DNA of 64,000 bases from Planococcus citri. Lineage: Eukaryota > Arthropoda > Insecta > Hemiptera > Pseudococcidae. The DNA lies in NCBI RefSeq assembly GCF_950023065.1, contig NC_088677.1, positions 65,373,469 to 65,437,468 on the forward strand. Direction: 5' to 3'. Numbering within the stretch: the first letter of the stretch is position 1; each line of letters begins with the position of its first letter. The notes beneath the pieces were generated by a model. It had not been told where the DNA came from and did not search any database. It worked only from the letters and a program-made list of their open reading frames with translations. Shown here one piece after another: positions 12,341 through 24,711 of the stretch. Position numbers and translations under genes: made by a program.

Positions 12341-14160
12341 CAAATTTGGTGGCAATTTCTTCAACAATTTCGGTGATTCTTTTACTATTGATATTATTTT
12401 ATCGCCAATTTGACTAATTGTTCTACTTCAGATTTTGAGTAATTTTCTCGCTTAGTTTGAAGATTTTCTTTGTATTTAGTTTGTAATTGTTTCTTACTAG
12501 ATTTTTTAGTGATTTCTTCCTCTGAATTTTTGCGATATTTGACTCATTATTTTGTGATGATTTGTTCATGAATGAGGCGATTTTTTTTCAGAAATTTCAT
12601 TGATCATTCTTAATTTTAGTATCAGTTTTCACCAATTTTACTAATCTTGAATGATTTTTTTCCCGCCAGTTTTAGTAATTTCCCTCTAATTTCAGAGCTT
12701 TTCCCTAGTTTTTTGCCGATTTCTACTGATTTTTAATGATTTTATCACTTTGTTGTGGTGATTTATCGTTCAACGACTTCGTAGATTTTCACTAACTTGA
12801 ATTTTTAATGATCATTTTCACTAATTTTTGTGGCTGTTCTTGCTACTTTTTTGTGATTTTTTTCCTCTCTAATTTTCCATTACTCTCTCCAATAAAGATG
12901 ACCAATTAACGAGTAGTATTTTTATAATGCTAAGAAATAATATTTTGGCGCCAAATTCGAAAAAATTACCTGCAGTTGTTTTCGTCAATGATGATTTGAA
13001 ATTTTGAGACAGGATTCATAAAAAAATTTCCGAGCAGTTTTTAAATGGTACAATGAATTATTTTTTGATTTCAATTTTATAAAAATCAGACATCGTTCTA
13101 TCCACAAGACGTGGAACTGAAAAATCAGAAAAATCAAGTTTTTTAATTGATGCTATGTTAATGTCTAAAGTGAGATCACATGTTGATTATGCCATCAGAA
13201 GTTAATAAGTTGAATGTTCTAATTTACGAAAAATTTATTCGGCTTCATTTTAATAAAATTAGGTAGTAGATGCATTCTACGTTATAAATTATAAAAAAGA
13301 TCGAGAAATGAATCAGCTTCAAGTTGATATTATAAAAGCGAACTTACCTTAGCAACCAATATGCAAAAACTATCTTGCAATCAGCGAATTGCTGATGGCT
13401 TGTTAATAGTTATCGATGGCAATAAATTCCGGCTCACTTCCCCGAATCGATTCCCCCGAATATGTTTTTGCCCGACTGCCAAAAATTTCGAATTAATTTT
13501 CCCGAATGACTTTTTTGTGCTGTTTTATGATCCCGAATGCCAAAATGCTGAATTATAAATACCCAAAATTATGAATCCCGAATGCGGTAAAATCTTCAGT
13601 GGATTATATTTTTTAATTTGTCTCAACCATTTTCCCACTTTTTCACTAATTTTGGATTGGGAGATTATCCCAACTGTCTCACTAGTACTAAATCAGACTG
13701 ATTTTTAGTGATTTTATCACTGGTTTGCGATGAATGTGGATAATTCGTTAATTTTTTCCAAGTTTTAGTGATTTTTTCAATATTTTTTTTGGGGGGGGGG
13801 GTTGACCAGTGCTTACTGATTTTTACTTTTTTATGGTTTGCACTAATTTGGTAATTTTATGACAATCCTGAAGTGATTTATTCACCAAGTTTTTAAAAGT
13901 GGTTTTCACGTATTTTAGTAATGATTAAGTATTCTCGCTAATTCTTGTGATGATTCATCATCAATCTTAGTGATAATTATTATTGTCACTAATTTACAGT
14001 AATTTATTCGTCGATTCTTTTAGTGATTCTCGATAATTTTATGATCTATCATCAATTTTAGTGATATTTTTCCTCCGCTGATTTTCTATTTTTTTTCTTA
14101 TTTTATTCGGCAATTTTCACTTTATTTGTCGTAATTCTCCAGTAATTTACTTTGATTTCC
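12340..14160. repeat. degenerate TTTTAGTGATTTTTTCACT repeat field
   Basis: For nearly 2 kb the plus strand is built from imperfect copies of a word close to AATTTTAGTGATTTTTTCAC, in variable spacing. It is interrupted around 12900-13600, where a second short motif, CCCGAATGCC, occurs five or six times (about 13440-13580). Composition is extreme (T-rich on the plus strand). It looks like a decayed minisatellite, not an element with ends. Confidence 0.5.
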
Positions 14161-14420
14161 CACGGATTTTTTGGCGTGAACTTTTGCATCGAATAATCCT
14201 CGTGCAAGATTTTTATTCAATTTTGATAGTTTTCTTGAATATGATCGATTGATCGTGATGGTAGAAGTGATTGAAATAATTTATGCTACTGATTCAACAA
14301 TATTGAATCTCGCCAATTCTTCGAGCACCTCGAAATTGATTTTGACAGCTATTTTACCCAATAACTTGACTATTTTCGTATTGTACATACATAATTTGAC
14401 GAATTAATCTAACAAGTATT

Positions 14421-14446
14421 TTACATTTTGTTTTGCAGGTAAGTGA
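14421..14446 (+). promoter_or_regulatory. candidate recursive splice site
   Basis: A T-rich tract runs into TTTTGCAG|GTAAGTG with no bases between the acceptor AG and the donor GT (junction 14438/14439). This is the zero-length-exon arrangement of recursive splice sites known from very long insect introns. The donor part is close to perfect. It would act on a plus-strand transcript. Chance cannot be excluded without RNA data. Confidence 0.5.
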
Positions 14447-14449
14447 AAA

Positions 14450-17130
14450 ATGGTGAAATAATCAAGAACCGGTCATTAATTTGAAATATTACGCACGTTC
14501 ACGAAATCAGTACATATACCCAAGTCCATGTACATACCTATATAATCGCAAGTATTATACCTAGTTTTGGATTGTGGTGGTACACTTATGGTACTATAAT
14601 GTATATATGCTGGAATCAAACCATATAATATTATGGGTATGATATCAACGAGATTAGCAGTGGTGGAGGCGACGACGAGAGAGGCTAATTCGTAAGTACG
14701 TACTTTTGCAACATTTCAGCGAGTGTAATAAATTTGGGAGAATGTTTTACGATGGTCGTAAATGAAAACGCGCGGGTATGAGTGCGAAGAAGAAAATACG
14801 TAGTACTCTCGAACTCGGCCTACTACGTACGCTTATGATACGAGGTGCCCACGAGTACTTAATATAAGAAGAGGTAAGGTGCTACAGAATAGCAGTCTTT
14901 GCTGCTGGAATAGGTTGAAATGGGGGGACTTGAGTCATAAATGAAGCCCAAATACCATATAGACGGTGTTTAGATGGGTTGATAGATACACTTACCTGCC
15001 TTAGCGTACTTACTTGGTGGTGTGATGGTGTGTATGGTATCGTTTTAAAGTGGCGAAAACGACGACAACAATTTAATATCTTTTATTGCGACGATATAAT
15101 TTTACGTATAAAATTGTCGTAATCTGAGTCGACGACGACGTACAGACGTAAACGTAGATTTTCAAGGGGTTTTGGGCTTGTGTTTCCTGCTACAGGGTGT
15201 CTTATCGAGTGTCTGGCGTAGTTCAGTTTTGACTTTTGAGGACAGTGAGGAGGAAAAATTTAAGAAAATGTATTTGGTATTAGAAGGCTACTTACTTCAT
15301 TTACTAGGATGGCCCTGATATAATCTTACCATTTCAGTTTCGAGCAAGGTTTGGCTGGAGTGAAAAACAAAAGAAAAATCAATGCACGACAAATCATCAA
15401 TGTTACGTCGATTTGAATCTTCGAAATGTGAAAAGAATGATTAATTGAATCTCTCCGCGTGCTTTTTAGATACAATTTGATCATTTTTAGAGAAACTAAG
15501 TCTGCGAAAACGGGCCATAAAATAACAAAATATAGATTCTTGGAAACTGAGATTCTCCAAAAGTGGATTTTTTGATCTGAAATTCATTCAAAACGATTGA
15601 AGTCTGTTTTTGATTGGAGATGATGTCGAGGAAAGCTAATGAAATGTTGAAGTGTCACCGAATAATTTTAATAAGCTTGGTTCTTGGCTAATTTTTCATA
15701 CCAGCTCCTTTTAATTTTTTTATCAATTTGTATCCACCATCTGATTATATAACACTTGATGGGATGGGATACTATTACGATTTTGATGACTGCATGTGAC
15801 CGTAATCGTCATCTCTGGTACTACGAGTATTCGAAATGATTTTTATGAACGACGTCGAGCGATGTCGTCGACGTTCAGATAAGGAAGTTCACGTGGTACT
15901 CGTTCATTCTCTACGAATTCACCTGCTGATGCATATTCATCATTATTTTGGTAATTGGTTAGTTAGGTACGTAGTCGTGCGTAATTCTAATCCTTTGCAT
16001 TGGGTTGATACTTGGTAGGGTTTTTGGCTGGTGTATTTTTTTTTTTTTTTGGTACGTTTATGGGTGAAGAAGTTAATGGATATACGTACTATACTCGTAT
16101 TGTATAGAGGGGAATCGCTATCAGTGAAAAATTCAGGTTAGTACCATCATAATTTTCGTTTCAGTCTTGTCTCTAATTTATTAATCGAACGAGTCGCGAT
16201 GATTTGGACAACGAAGGCGTACACATGAGCTATTTTTATATCCAAACAAAGGATATGCAGACTGCTGCGCCAAAGAGTTGTAAAAATACAAAACACCTGA
16301 ACGTACACACGTCTACGTTTCTTTCTCTCTCTCTCTCTCTGTGTCTTTCTCTTTTACCTAGGTAGTGTTTTGAAGTTACCTTTTTTATCAGCTGTTTTCC
16401 CCTCGATATGCTCGCACGTTCGCGGTTCTCGAGGCGAGAAGCTTCTATACTCGTACCTGTGACCCGCATGTAGCTTATCTTTTTTATCATGTTTGTAACC
16501 CATAAGAGGAATATTTACTAGTCGAAGGTGTATTTTGACTATAAAGGCTACAAAAATTGGCTGAATTACAATAAATACCTAATTGCCCAAATGTGGAACT
16601 AATAACGAGGAATGACGATGACAGAGTGGGAGACTCACGAGCCAAAATTTTTTCTCGAGATTTTTTTTTCATTCTCGTTGCTTTTGTTTGAGACTTGAAG
16701 CGACGTGATGAGGATTTCGTAACCGTCGACGGAGGTGGCGAATGGCGATGGCGTGGCGAAAAAATGGATCCGGTTTGATATGAGAGTATGTAAAGGTAAA
16801 GGTGGTGTAACCTGTATATACGAACTATTAATGTTTCCTCATGGTGTGTGATTTCCGTTTACACGATCGCAAATATACCAGTAAATGCGATTCGTTGTCA
16901 TTTTTACAGGGAGTTTTTTCATTTTAGCGAAGAGTCAGTCGAGTCGTGTGAATTTTTTTTGCGCTTGTATATGAGGAAGACTTCTGGATGGAATAGCGAA
17001 GGGAGTGATGAGAGGTGGTGGTCGATGAACAGCCGTTGATGGAGGTCTTTGGCTGTTTCAGTGTTGATGAAGTGGTAGAAAATGTTGTCGGTTTATTGGC
17101 TTGTGGTCTGGTGCAATTTTCTGTTTAGTA
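14450..17130. other. CpG-richer island, no gene seen
   Basis: GC-richer sequence with GTACGTAC words, a (TC)n run at about 16323-16342 and scattered CGACGACG. It begins immediately downstream of the candidate recursive splice site. No exon with convincing boundaries was found. It may be intron with regulatory content. Confidence 0.35.
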
Positions 17131-17134
17131 AAGC

Positions 17135-18298
17135 TCAAAAGACAATTTTATTGAGCTTTTGTAAACTGACAATAATTGTTAAGAAGTTGGGAATACTTAA
17201 TAATAAGTACTCATGAAAATGTTTCATTCTCATAACAGTTACAAACCAAAAAAAATATTGAAGAATAGATCTAAAAGGGGGGAGGGAGGGGGGGTTGAAA
17301 TATTTTGAAAGGTAGTATTTTTTCAAAGTAGTGAAAAGGTAGTGATTCTCAGCAATTTTTCTTAAAAGGTAGTAAAAAATGAAAAAAAAGTTGGAAAATC
17401 CGAGTATAAAAATCACTGCTAAAATAAAATGGAAAAAAATCCTCCATCTTTCATATTTATTGATAAAATTTTATCCTTGAGAAAATTGATCTGGTAGGAG
17501 GGGGCGGGGCTGAAATATTTTGGAAAGTAGTATTATTTTTAAAGGTAGGTATAGTGAAAAAGTGGTGATTTTCGGTCAATAAATTCCTGCAAACACCTTG
17601 TGATAATAAACAAACAAGCATATAAGTATTTCTCTCAATGTCTATCCATTTAATTACTATATTTCCAATGATTATGGAGCCTCCAACAGATTTTTGAAAG
17701 TTGAAATTTTCACAAAAGTTTTATCAGGATTAATACCATTGATTTCAATGTGCTGAGTCCTTCGAAAATGGTTTCAAGTCGTTCTGGAGCTTAATCAGCA
17801 TTTTAGAAATTCCAGTTTTCCAAATAATTTCATAAAATCTGTCCAAATCAACTTCATCAGTATGTGTGATCGCGATTGATGCTCGTTATAGTGACTCTTT
17901 TGACCGACTACACGCCATTTTTCCCACAAATTTGTTTCAGCCGGTTCAAAACTAATGTTTTCAGCTGGGATTTAATAAATTCCAAATTTGAAAAATTCAG
18001 TGTTCCCATTTGTTGGACAAATTGCAACCTATTTTTTACAAGTCAAGTCAAATCAAGCGAAGCCATGCCAGGCTATTTCAGAGCCTCCGGCAACAATTGA
18101 AATTATGAAATCGGTGCAGGAAAAATGTACGGTTTCGAAAGGCAAACACCTATTTTGAAAAAGTGATGTGCAATAACATCTTTTATTTATTTTTTTTGAT
18201 TTCTTTGCAAAAGTAGTCACGAAAATAGTCGATGTATCATTTTTATTAAGTTATGTTTATAAAACAGTTCAATTACTTGTGTGGTGCTGGTGCCGGAT
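17135..18298. repeat. 3' flank copy of the array duplication unit (left edge)
   Basis: This segment downstream of G1 matches the downstream flanks of G2 (about 19900-21360) and G3 (about 23000-24711). Shared landmarks are the GACTCTTTTGACCGACTACA word at about 17889, the TCTTTCATATT word at about 17447 and the stretch just before the stop codons. Relative to G2 and G3, this copy lacks about 450 bp between about 18177 and 18220. It therefore marks the left boundary of the tandem amplification. Confidence 0.65.
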
Positions 18299-18929
18299 TT
18301 ATTGGAAAACTTCCATTTTGACCGCCTTGATGATACCTTTCAATACTATTAGTTTCCTGTAATCTACTTTCGTCACTAAATTTCCGACATAAAGATTGTG
18401 CACTGGCGCAGTGGTCGAATGATTTTTAAATCCTTTCACAATAACGCAACTATTTGTATCAGATGAACAATTTGCATAAGGAAATAGAGGTTTGTAATTG
18501 AACAAGAACCAGTACGAAATATCGGATTCAAGAAAGCTCGTTCCAGTCACGCTTGTTTTTTCTAAAATTTCTTGATATGTCCTGGGGATCCTTTGTCCTT
18601 TTGTGAACATCGCCCGTTCTACTTTGTACAATGCGCACGCGCATAATTCTTTCAATTTTGCATTTTCGTCGGCCGTTTTATTGGAACGCCACCATGAGGT
18701 AATTTTTTTTGCGGCTGAAAATGAAATTCGTGAGTACGTATTGTATGTTTGAGTTGGTTAGAATCAACTTGGACTCACCGTGGCCAAATGGACAATATTC
18801 TTTGTAGAGTTGTTGTTCTAATTCTAGCTTTGGAACGAGTTCGTAGTTTTGGTTTAGGCATAGGTTGTCGTTGGCCGTTGCACTGAAGTAGATCGAGTTC
18901 AATAAAAGTACCAGTATCGGCAACTTCAT
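18299..18929 (-). CDS. G1: secreted orphan-family protein, clade A
   Basis: Exons 18779-18929 and 18299-18714 joined by a 64-nt GT-AG intron (phase 1) give 188 residues. Residues 1-19 are a signal peptide (MKLPILVLLLNSIY...SATA). The mature part has six cysteines in the family pattern: LCLNQ and EYC from exon 1, ELCACALYKVE, and C....NSCVIVKGF. These are followed by the YW..FNYKP and HNLYVG blocks. A TATA-like TATAAT lies about 92 nt upstream of the ATG (19020-19025) and AATAAA about 52 nt after the stop (18242-18247), so the gene looks intact. Sequence and flanks are nearly those of G2 and G3. The function is unknown: a small, disulfide-stabilised extracellular protein. Salivary, cuticular or reproductive roles are all possible, and nothing in the sequence decides. 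Confidence 0.85.
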
Positions 18930-19019
18930 GATTTTTGGAAAAATATTTCAGCCAAGAGTCTACACAGCGTGTTACTTGAGAAGTTACGAGAAATGACTGT
19001 TGATGAATTTTGAGGAACG

Positions 19020-19025
19020 ATTATA
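19020..19025 (-). promoter_or_regulatory. TATA-like box of G1
   Basis: TATAAT on the minus strand about 92 nt upstream of the G1 start codon, the same distance as in G2, G5, G6 and G7. Confidence 0.5.
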
Positions 19026-19129
19026 GCTGACTACTTTGAGTGTGTCGATGTTCGTCGTAGAAAAGAAAATTTGAAAAAATAATACGCAGGTAACACAAAG
19101 AAATACTGATTAGGTACATATGTTAGACA

Positions 19130-19740
19130 GCCAACTCGTCGTTAAAATTGCAGCTGAAGAAATCAAATGTTTTTCTTATATGTAATTGCTTACTTACCGA
19201 ACACGATGTTAACAAATTTGGAGCCTTTGTGCGAGCGATACTTTCGTTTTTGGAACTGCAGTCCTTAGTCAAGGAGTTTCGAAGGTCTGTTGCATTGCTC
19301 GTAAAGTTTTTAGAAAATTAATTCTGCATTATTGAAAATTTCATATAATCGGGCTTGTAAATGACGAATGGAAACGTGAGTCGAATTTTCTGTGTTTGAA
19401 CGTTGCATTTTCCGTAAAATTATAATTTTCAATGCTCGGTAAATTGAACCATTTTTCTTCGAAAAACGAATTGTGAAAATTTAAGTAAATTATCGAGGAT
19501 TTTTTCACTCTTATTAGTAGAAGATAACGAATTTTGAAGAATCCGAATTTGTATTTTTTTTTCCTTTCAAAGAATTCTCTGATTTCGCTAAATTTTTTCA
19601 AAGAAACATCAATTTTATCTGCAATGCTTTTGCTATCTGTTTTTGAATTGAAGAAAATCATGAAAAACTCTCCCTCAAAAATCAATAAAAATTCATTAGA
19701 GATTATAATAAATCGGTGTTTGACGAATAATCGATGATTT
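19130..19740. repeat. 5' flank copy of the clade-A unit
   Basis: This segment is homologous to 22190-22690 (upstream of G2) and 25500-26210 (upstream of G3). All three contain, on the minus strand, ACATCGTGTTCG|GTAAG (about 19197, 22274 and 25588), a good splice-donor match that might end a 5' non-coding exon. The copies differ by small indels. The right end joins a relic of a G4-like gene, just as the G3 flank joins G4. Confidence 0.6.
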
Positions 19741-19801
19741 TTTTTTGTTGTGTTTTGCTTTCGTTGCATTCTACGTATTGTAATTTTTCTGAGACGAAAG
19801 T

Positions 19802-19905
19802 TCAACTAGATGGCGCTCTCGCTGCATTTGTTTGCATTCCCATATAGACATCTGTGATGGTAGCTTGTAATTTCAATTTATCTTTGGATTTTTCTTGCTT
19901 ATGTA
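19802..19905 (-). pseudogene. C-terminal relic of a G4-like gene
   Basis: In the minus-strand frame, the last 30 or so codons match the C-terminus of G4 (DKLKLQATITDVYMG against DKLKLKAVINDVYMG, then TNAA.APS and a stop at the same place). Homology breaks off at about 19905, where the sequence joins repeat-type DNA seen near 23035. Upstream parts (signal peptide, LCACA and cysteine blocks) are absent. G1 plus this relic mirrors G3 plus the end of G4, so a block carrying a G3-like gene and at least part of a G4-like gene was duplicated and most of the latter was lost. Confidence 0.75.
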
Positions 19906-20865
19906 ACGGTGAAAAATGGAAAAAAGAGGTAAATCCGATTTTCCACACATGAAAAATATGTATAAAAATCACTGCTAAAAATGAACAAAAAAATCCTCCA
20001 TGTTTCATATTTTTTGAAAAAATTGTATTCTCAAAACAGTTCCAAAACGAGAAAAAAAAACTTCAGGAAGTGTGATCGCGTTTGGTGCACGTTATAGTGA
20101 CTCTTTTGACCGACTACACGCCGTTTTTCTAAAATTGAGTTCAGCCAGTTCGAAACCAACGTTTTTTGGCGATTTCAAAATTTCAAAATTGTGAAAATTC
20201 AGTGTTCCCTTTTGTTGGGCAAATCGCAACCTATTTTTGACAAGCTCACGTCAAGCTGTTTTGGAGCCCGCAGCAATAATTGAAAATTTTAATTATGAAA
20301 TCGCTGGAAAAATGTACGGTACCGAAGGGCAAAACCCAATTTTGGAAAAGTGACGTGTTATCGACCAAGTGGGTCATTAACGAGCCTCAGTTGCAATTTT
20401 CGTGATTTCGACAGATTTTATGGTGCTTTCTGAAAAAACAAGTGTCACTTGAAACTCCGAAGTAGTTTTAAACCCCCTGTAATCGAATCAGCGTGTTGGA
20501 ATTTGTGGAAATTTCAACTTTCAAAAATCTGTTGAAGGCTTTAGAAGTGCTTGAAACTATTCGAAGCTGGTTCTAATCGATTGAGGGATTGGAAAGTAGG
20601 ATGTGTACAAAATTTCAGCTTCCTAAGTAAATTTGGTGAAATTTCAATTTTTTCGCATTTTTGACTGTTTATTTTCAAAAATTCACCGAATATCGAGAAA
20701 TGCACTTCAGCATCTGAAATTTTGGCTAGTGATGTATACGATAAGAACACGTGTATGATCTTTCGATCTGGCATTGTTCGGTTCAAAATTTTTTCTGCCA
20801 GTTGGAATTCCCTTGTGAGGAATAGCAGAATTCTCAACCTTCATCATTATCTCATCGTTACAATA

Positions 20866-21240
20866 TTAGTCCAGGAGAATTAGCTCGAAAATAGGGGTCA
20901 TAGGGAATTTTAAGGTAGCAAGCTGAAAATTGGTATGCATAGACATACAGGTCCCTTTTGACGTCCTTAGTAAGGATCTGAGGTGTCCGGGTGCGTCCTC
21001 TTTTATTGTGGATCTGAGCCCCCCAATTTCGGTTTTTGAAGATTATTTCATCAAATATTGCCTGGAGCTCAAAAATAGTTTAGTTATAAAAGAATCTGCA
21101 TCAAATTTCCTTTCAAATGACCTATCGATCATTTTTGTAACTTCAAGGGGGGTGGACCTACAGGCATCCAAATAACGTGCTGTCTTGAAAAATGCTATAA
21201 ATTCGAAGGGGAGCGAATTTTAAATCACTTTTCGAGTCTT
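20866..21240. repeat. insertion of about 370 bp in the G2 downstream flank
   Basis: The flank of G3 runs directly from the CATCATTATTTCATCG word (about 24565) to the GTCATGAAAATAGTCG word (about 24622). In the G2 copy the same two words are separated by about 370 extra bases. No clear inverted ends were found, so the origin is unresolved. Confidence 0.4.
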
Positions 21241-21366
21241 AAGTAAGAGGATTTTCTTCGGAAAAAAAGTCATGAAAATAGTCGATGCATCATTTTTATT
21301 AAGTTATACCTACTTATAAACGAACAGTTGAATTAGGTACTTGTCTGTGTGGTGCTGGTGCCGCAT

Positions 21367-22018
21367 TTATTGTAATACATCTACTTTGACTTCTTTGATG
21401 ACACCTTTCAATACGAGTTTTTTCGTGTTATCTGCTTTCGTTACGTGTTTTCCAACGTAAAGGTTGTACACTGGCGCAGTGGTCGATAGATTTTTGAATC
21501 CTTTCACAATAACGCAACTGTCTGTATCAGATGAACAGCTTGCGTAAGGAAATAGGGGCTTGTAATTGAACATGAACCAGTACGCAGTACTGGATCTAAC
21601 ATAGCTCGTTCCAGTCACGCTTGTTTTTTCTAAAATTTCTTGGTATGTCCTGGGGGTTGTTTGTCCTTTTGTGAACATCGCCTTTTCTACTTTGTACAAT
21701 GCGCACGCGCATAATTCTTTCAATTTTGTGTCTTCGTTGGTCGCTTTACTGGAACGCCACAATGAGGTAATTTTTTTTGTCGCTGAAAATTAAATTCGTG
21801 AGTATTTGCATCGCATTTTACCGCAGACAGTGACAGTTTAAGTTGTGTAGAATCAATTCGCACTCACCGTGGGCAATTGGACAATATTCGCCGTCGAGTT
21901 GTGTATCTAAATCTTGCTGGTTGCCGAGTTCGTAGTTTTGGTTTTGGCAAAGGTTGTCTTGGGCCGTAGCCCTGGAGTAGATCGAGATCAATAAAAGTAC
22001 CAGTATCAGCAACTTCAT
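21367..22018 (-). CDS. G2: secreted orphan-family protein, clade A
   Basis: Exons 21868-22018 and 21367-21782 with an 85-nt phase-1 intron encode 188 residues. The signal peptide is MKLLILVLLLISIYSRATA. The six-cysteine pattern is complete (LCQNQ, EYC, ELCACALYKVE, C...DTDSC), with YWFMFNYKP and YNLYVG downstream. This copy has the best core promoter of the array: TTATATAA at 22107-22114, about 90 nt upstream of the ATG. AATAAA lies at 21295-21300, about 70 nt past the stop. The methionine-like position at 21762 is a TTG inside exon 2, not a start. It is closest to G1 and G3. Function is unknown, but the signal peptide and cysteine pairs point to an extracellular protein. Confidence 0.87.
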
Positions 22019-22106
22019 GATTTTTGAAAAAATTAGTCAAGAGTTTGGACAGCGCGTGTAACTTGAGAATTTCGAGAAATGACAGTTGATGAATTTTGAG
22101 GAACGA

Positions 22107-22114
22107 TTATATAA
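22107..22114 (-). promoter_or_regulatory. TATA box of G2
   Basis: TTATATAA about 90 nt upstream of the G2 start. The neighbouring GAACGA and TCTGAGTGTGTCGA words are conserved in G1. In G3 the block containing the TATA box is deleted. Confidence 0.65.
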
Positions 22115-24711
22115 GTGACTACTCTGAGTGTGTCGATGTTCGTCGTAGAGAAGAAAATTTGAAAAAATAATACCTACGCTGATAACACAAAGAAATACTG
22201 ATTAGGTACATATGTTAAACTGTCAACTCGTCGTTCGGATTACATGTGAAGAAATCAAATGTTTTTCTTAATTGCTTTCTTACCGAACACGATGTTAACA
22301 AGTTTGGAGATTCTTTGTGCCAGCGATGCTTTCTTTTTTTGGAACTGTCCTTAGCCAAGGAGTTTCGAATGTCTGTTACATTGCTCGTTAAGTTTCTAGA
22401 AAATTAAGTCCGCATTATTGAAAATTATAATCAGGCTTGTAAATGACGGATAGAAACGTAAGTCGAGTGGCAAACTTTCGGCTGGCAAGTTTTGTGATAT
22501 CTCTTGTTTTTTCATTACAGTTTTCTGTGTTAGAACGTTGCATTTTTCATGAAATTTTGGTTTTCTATAATGGAGAAATTCCTCCGAAAAACGAATTCCA
22601 AAAATTTCAGTAAATTATCGAGGATTTTTTCACTCTTGGAAGATAACGAATTTTGAAGAATCCGAATTTGTATTTTTTCCCCCCCTTTCAAACAGGCATT
22701 GTAGCGGGTCATTTCGCGAACAGTCACTTTTGGTTACTTTTTTCATCAAAAGGTCACTATTAGTTACTTTTCTTCCAAAAAGTCCCTTTTTTAATTTTTT
22801 TAAAACATCGTTTTTTATCCAAATTCATTTTCAATGGATTTTATGCGAATTTCTTCATTAAACAATTTTTGAATCTTGAAAACACAAGTTTTTACTTTTC
22901 GAAACATCAATTTTCAAAAGCTTATACCCTCGCTTTTCTTTTTCAAAATCAAGAAAGTGATTTTGAAATTCTGTAGTGAAAGTAGTGAAATAGTAGTGAC
23001 TTTCAGAAATTTGTTTTGAAAGATGGTGAAAAATTGAAAAAAGTGGCAAATCCGATTTTTCACACACGAAAAATAATAAAAAATGAAAAAAAAAACTCGC
23101 CATCTTTCATATTTTTTGAAAAAATTTCATCCTCAATTGTTATAGTTTTAACTCCTCATCTTTTTATGTTTTAATCATGTCTTTTTATTCAATTAAAATC
23201 TGAAATTCGTATTCTATATAGATATAAATAATAGTATTATTCAAACAATTTTGTTCCAATTATGTAATGCTTAACGTGATATGATGGCAGCAATGCTGCC
23301 GCATGTATCTCAAATAAAGAAATTTGAATTTGAGTTCCACACAAAAAAAATACAAAAATTGATCTTTTGGGATAGAGGGAGGGGGTTGAAATATTTTGGA
23401 ATGTAGTAGGTATTTTTTTTTGAAGTTGTGATTTTCGGTCAACAGATATCTGCAGACACTCTGTGTTAATAAACAAGCATATACTTATACATTTTTCTCT
23501 CAATGTGTATCCATTTATATTTCCAATGAGCAGGTTTTTAAAAGTTGAAATTTTCACAAAGTTTTATCAAAAATGAAGTTCGAATGCTAAAATTTACTTA
23601 ATACTTTGATCTCAATGTGCTGAGTCAATCGAAGGTGGTTTCAAGTCGTCATGGAGCTTTCATCGGCATTTTAAAAATTCCAATTTTCCAAAAGATATCA
23701 TAAAATCAATCCAAATTAACATTAACATGTGCGATCGTAGTTGGTAGGTATACTTGTTATGGTCACTCTCTTGACCAAATACACGCCATTTTTCCAAAAT
23801 TGGTTTCAACCGGTTCGAAAACCAATATTTTTTTCTGCGATTTCATCAATTCAGAATTCGCACAATTCAGTGTTCCATTTTGTTGGAAAAATTGCAACCT
23901 ATTTTTGAAATGCCAAGTCAAGCTGTTTTTGGAGCCCGCAGCAATAATTCAAATTTTCAATCGTGAAATCGCTGGAGAAATGTACGGTACCGAAGGGCAA
24001 AAACCAGTTTTGGAAAAGTGGTGTGTAATCAATCGAATGGGTCATTGTCGAACCTCAGTTGCGATTTTCGTGCTAAGTAGAGTTAATTTCGACTGATTTT
24101 CTTGGGCTTTCTAAAGAACTGCGATGTACAAAGTGTTACTTGAGGCTCCTGAGCGGCTTTAAGCCATCTTTAATCCAGTCAGTTAGTTGGGATTGAGGTA
24201 TTGAGTAAATTTTTGCTTTGCAATTTCATTTGTTGAAATATTGTGGAAATTTCAAATTTCAAAAATCTGCCAGAGGCTCCAGAAGTGCTCGAAACGGTTC
24301 GAAATCGGTTCTAATCAATCGAGGGATTTCAAAATAATTTGAGATTTGTACCAAATTTCAGCTTTCCAATCGATTTTTTCGCAATTTTGACTCTTTATTT
24401 TAAAAAATTCATCGAAAATCGAGAAGTGCACTTTGGCATTTGAAATTTTGGCTAATGATGTATACGAGTACAATCTGTGTATGCTCTTTCGATCTGGTAC
24501 TGTCCAATTCAGAATTTTTCCTGCCAGTTGAAGTAACTCCCTTGTGAGGAAAATCAGAATTTTCAACCTTCATCATTATTTCATCGTCAGGATATTTTTG
24601 TTGATGATTTTCTTTGGAAAAGATGTCATGAAAATAGTCGGTGTATCATTTTTATTAAGTTGTGCTTATCGAACTAACAGTTCAATTACTTGTGTGGTGC
24701 TGGTGCCGCAT

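Noticed and set aside
16236..16490. 84-codon minus-strand ORF with an RERERER run
   Set aside because: The run is a (TC)n microsatellite read in frame. No other support.
19341..19805. 154-codon minus-strand ORF
   Set aside because: It falls in the duplicated 5' flank. The homologous flanks of G2 and G3 have stops and indels in the same frame, so the frame is not conserved.
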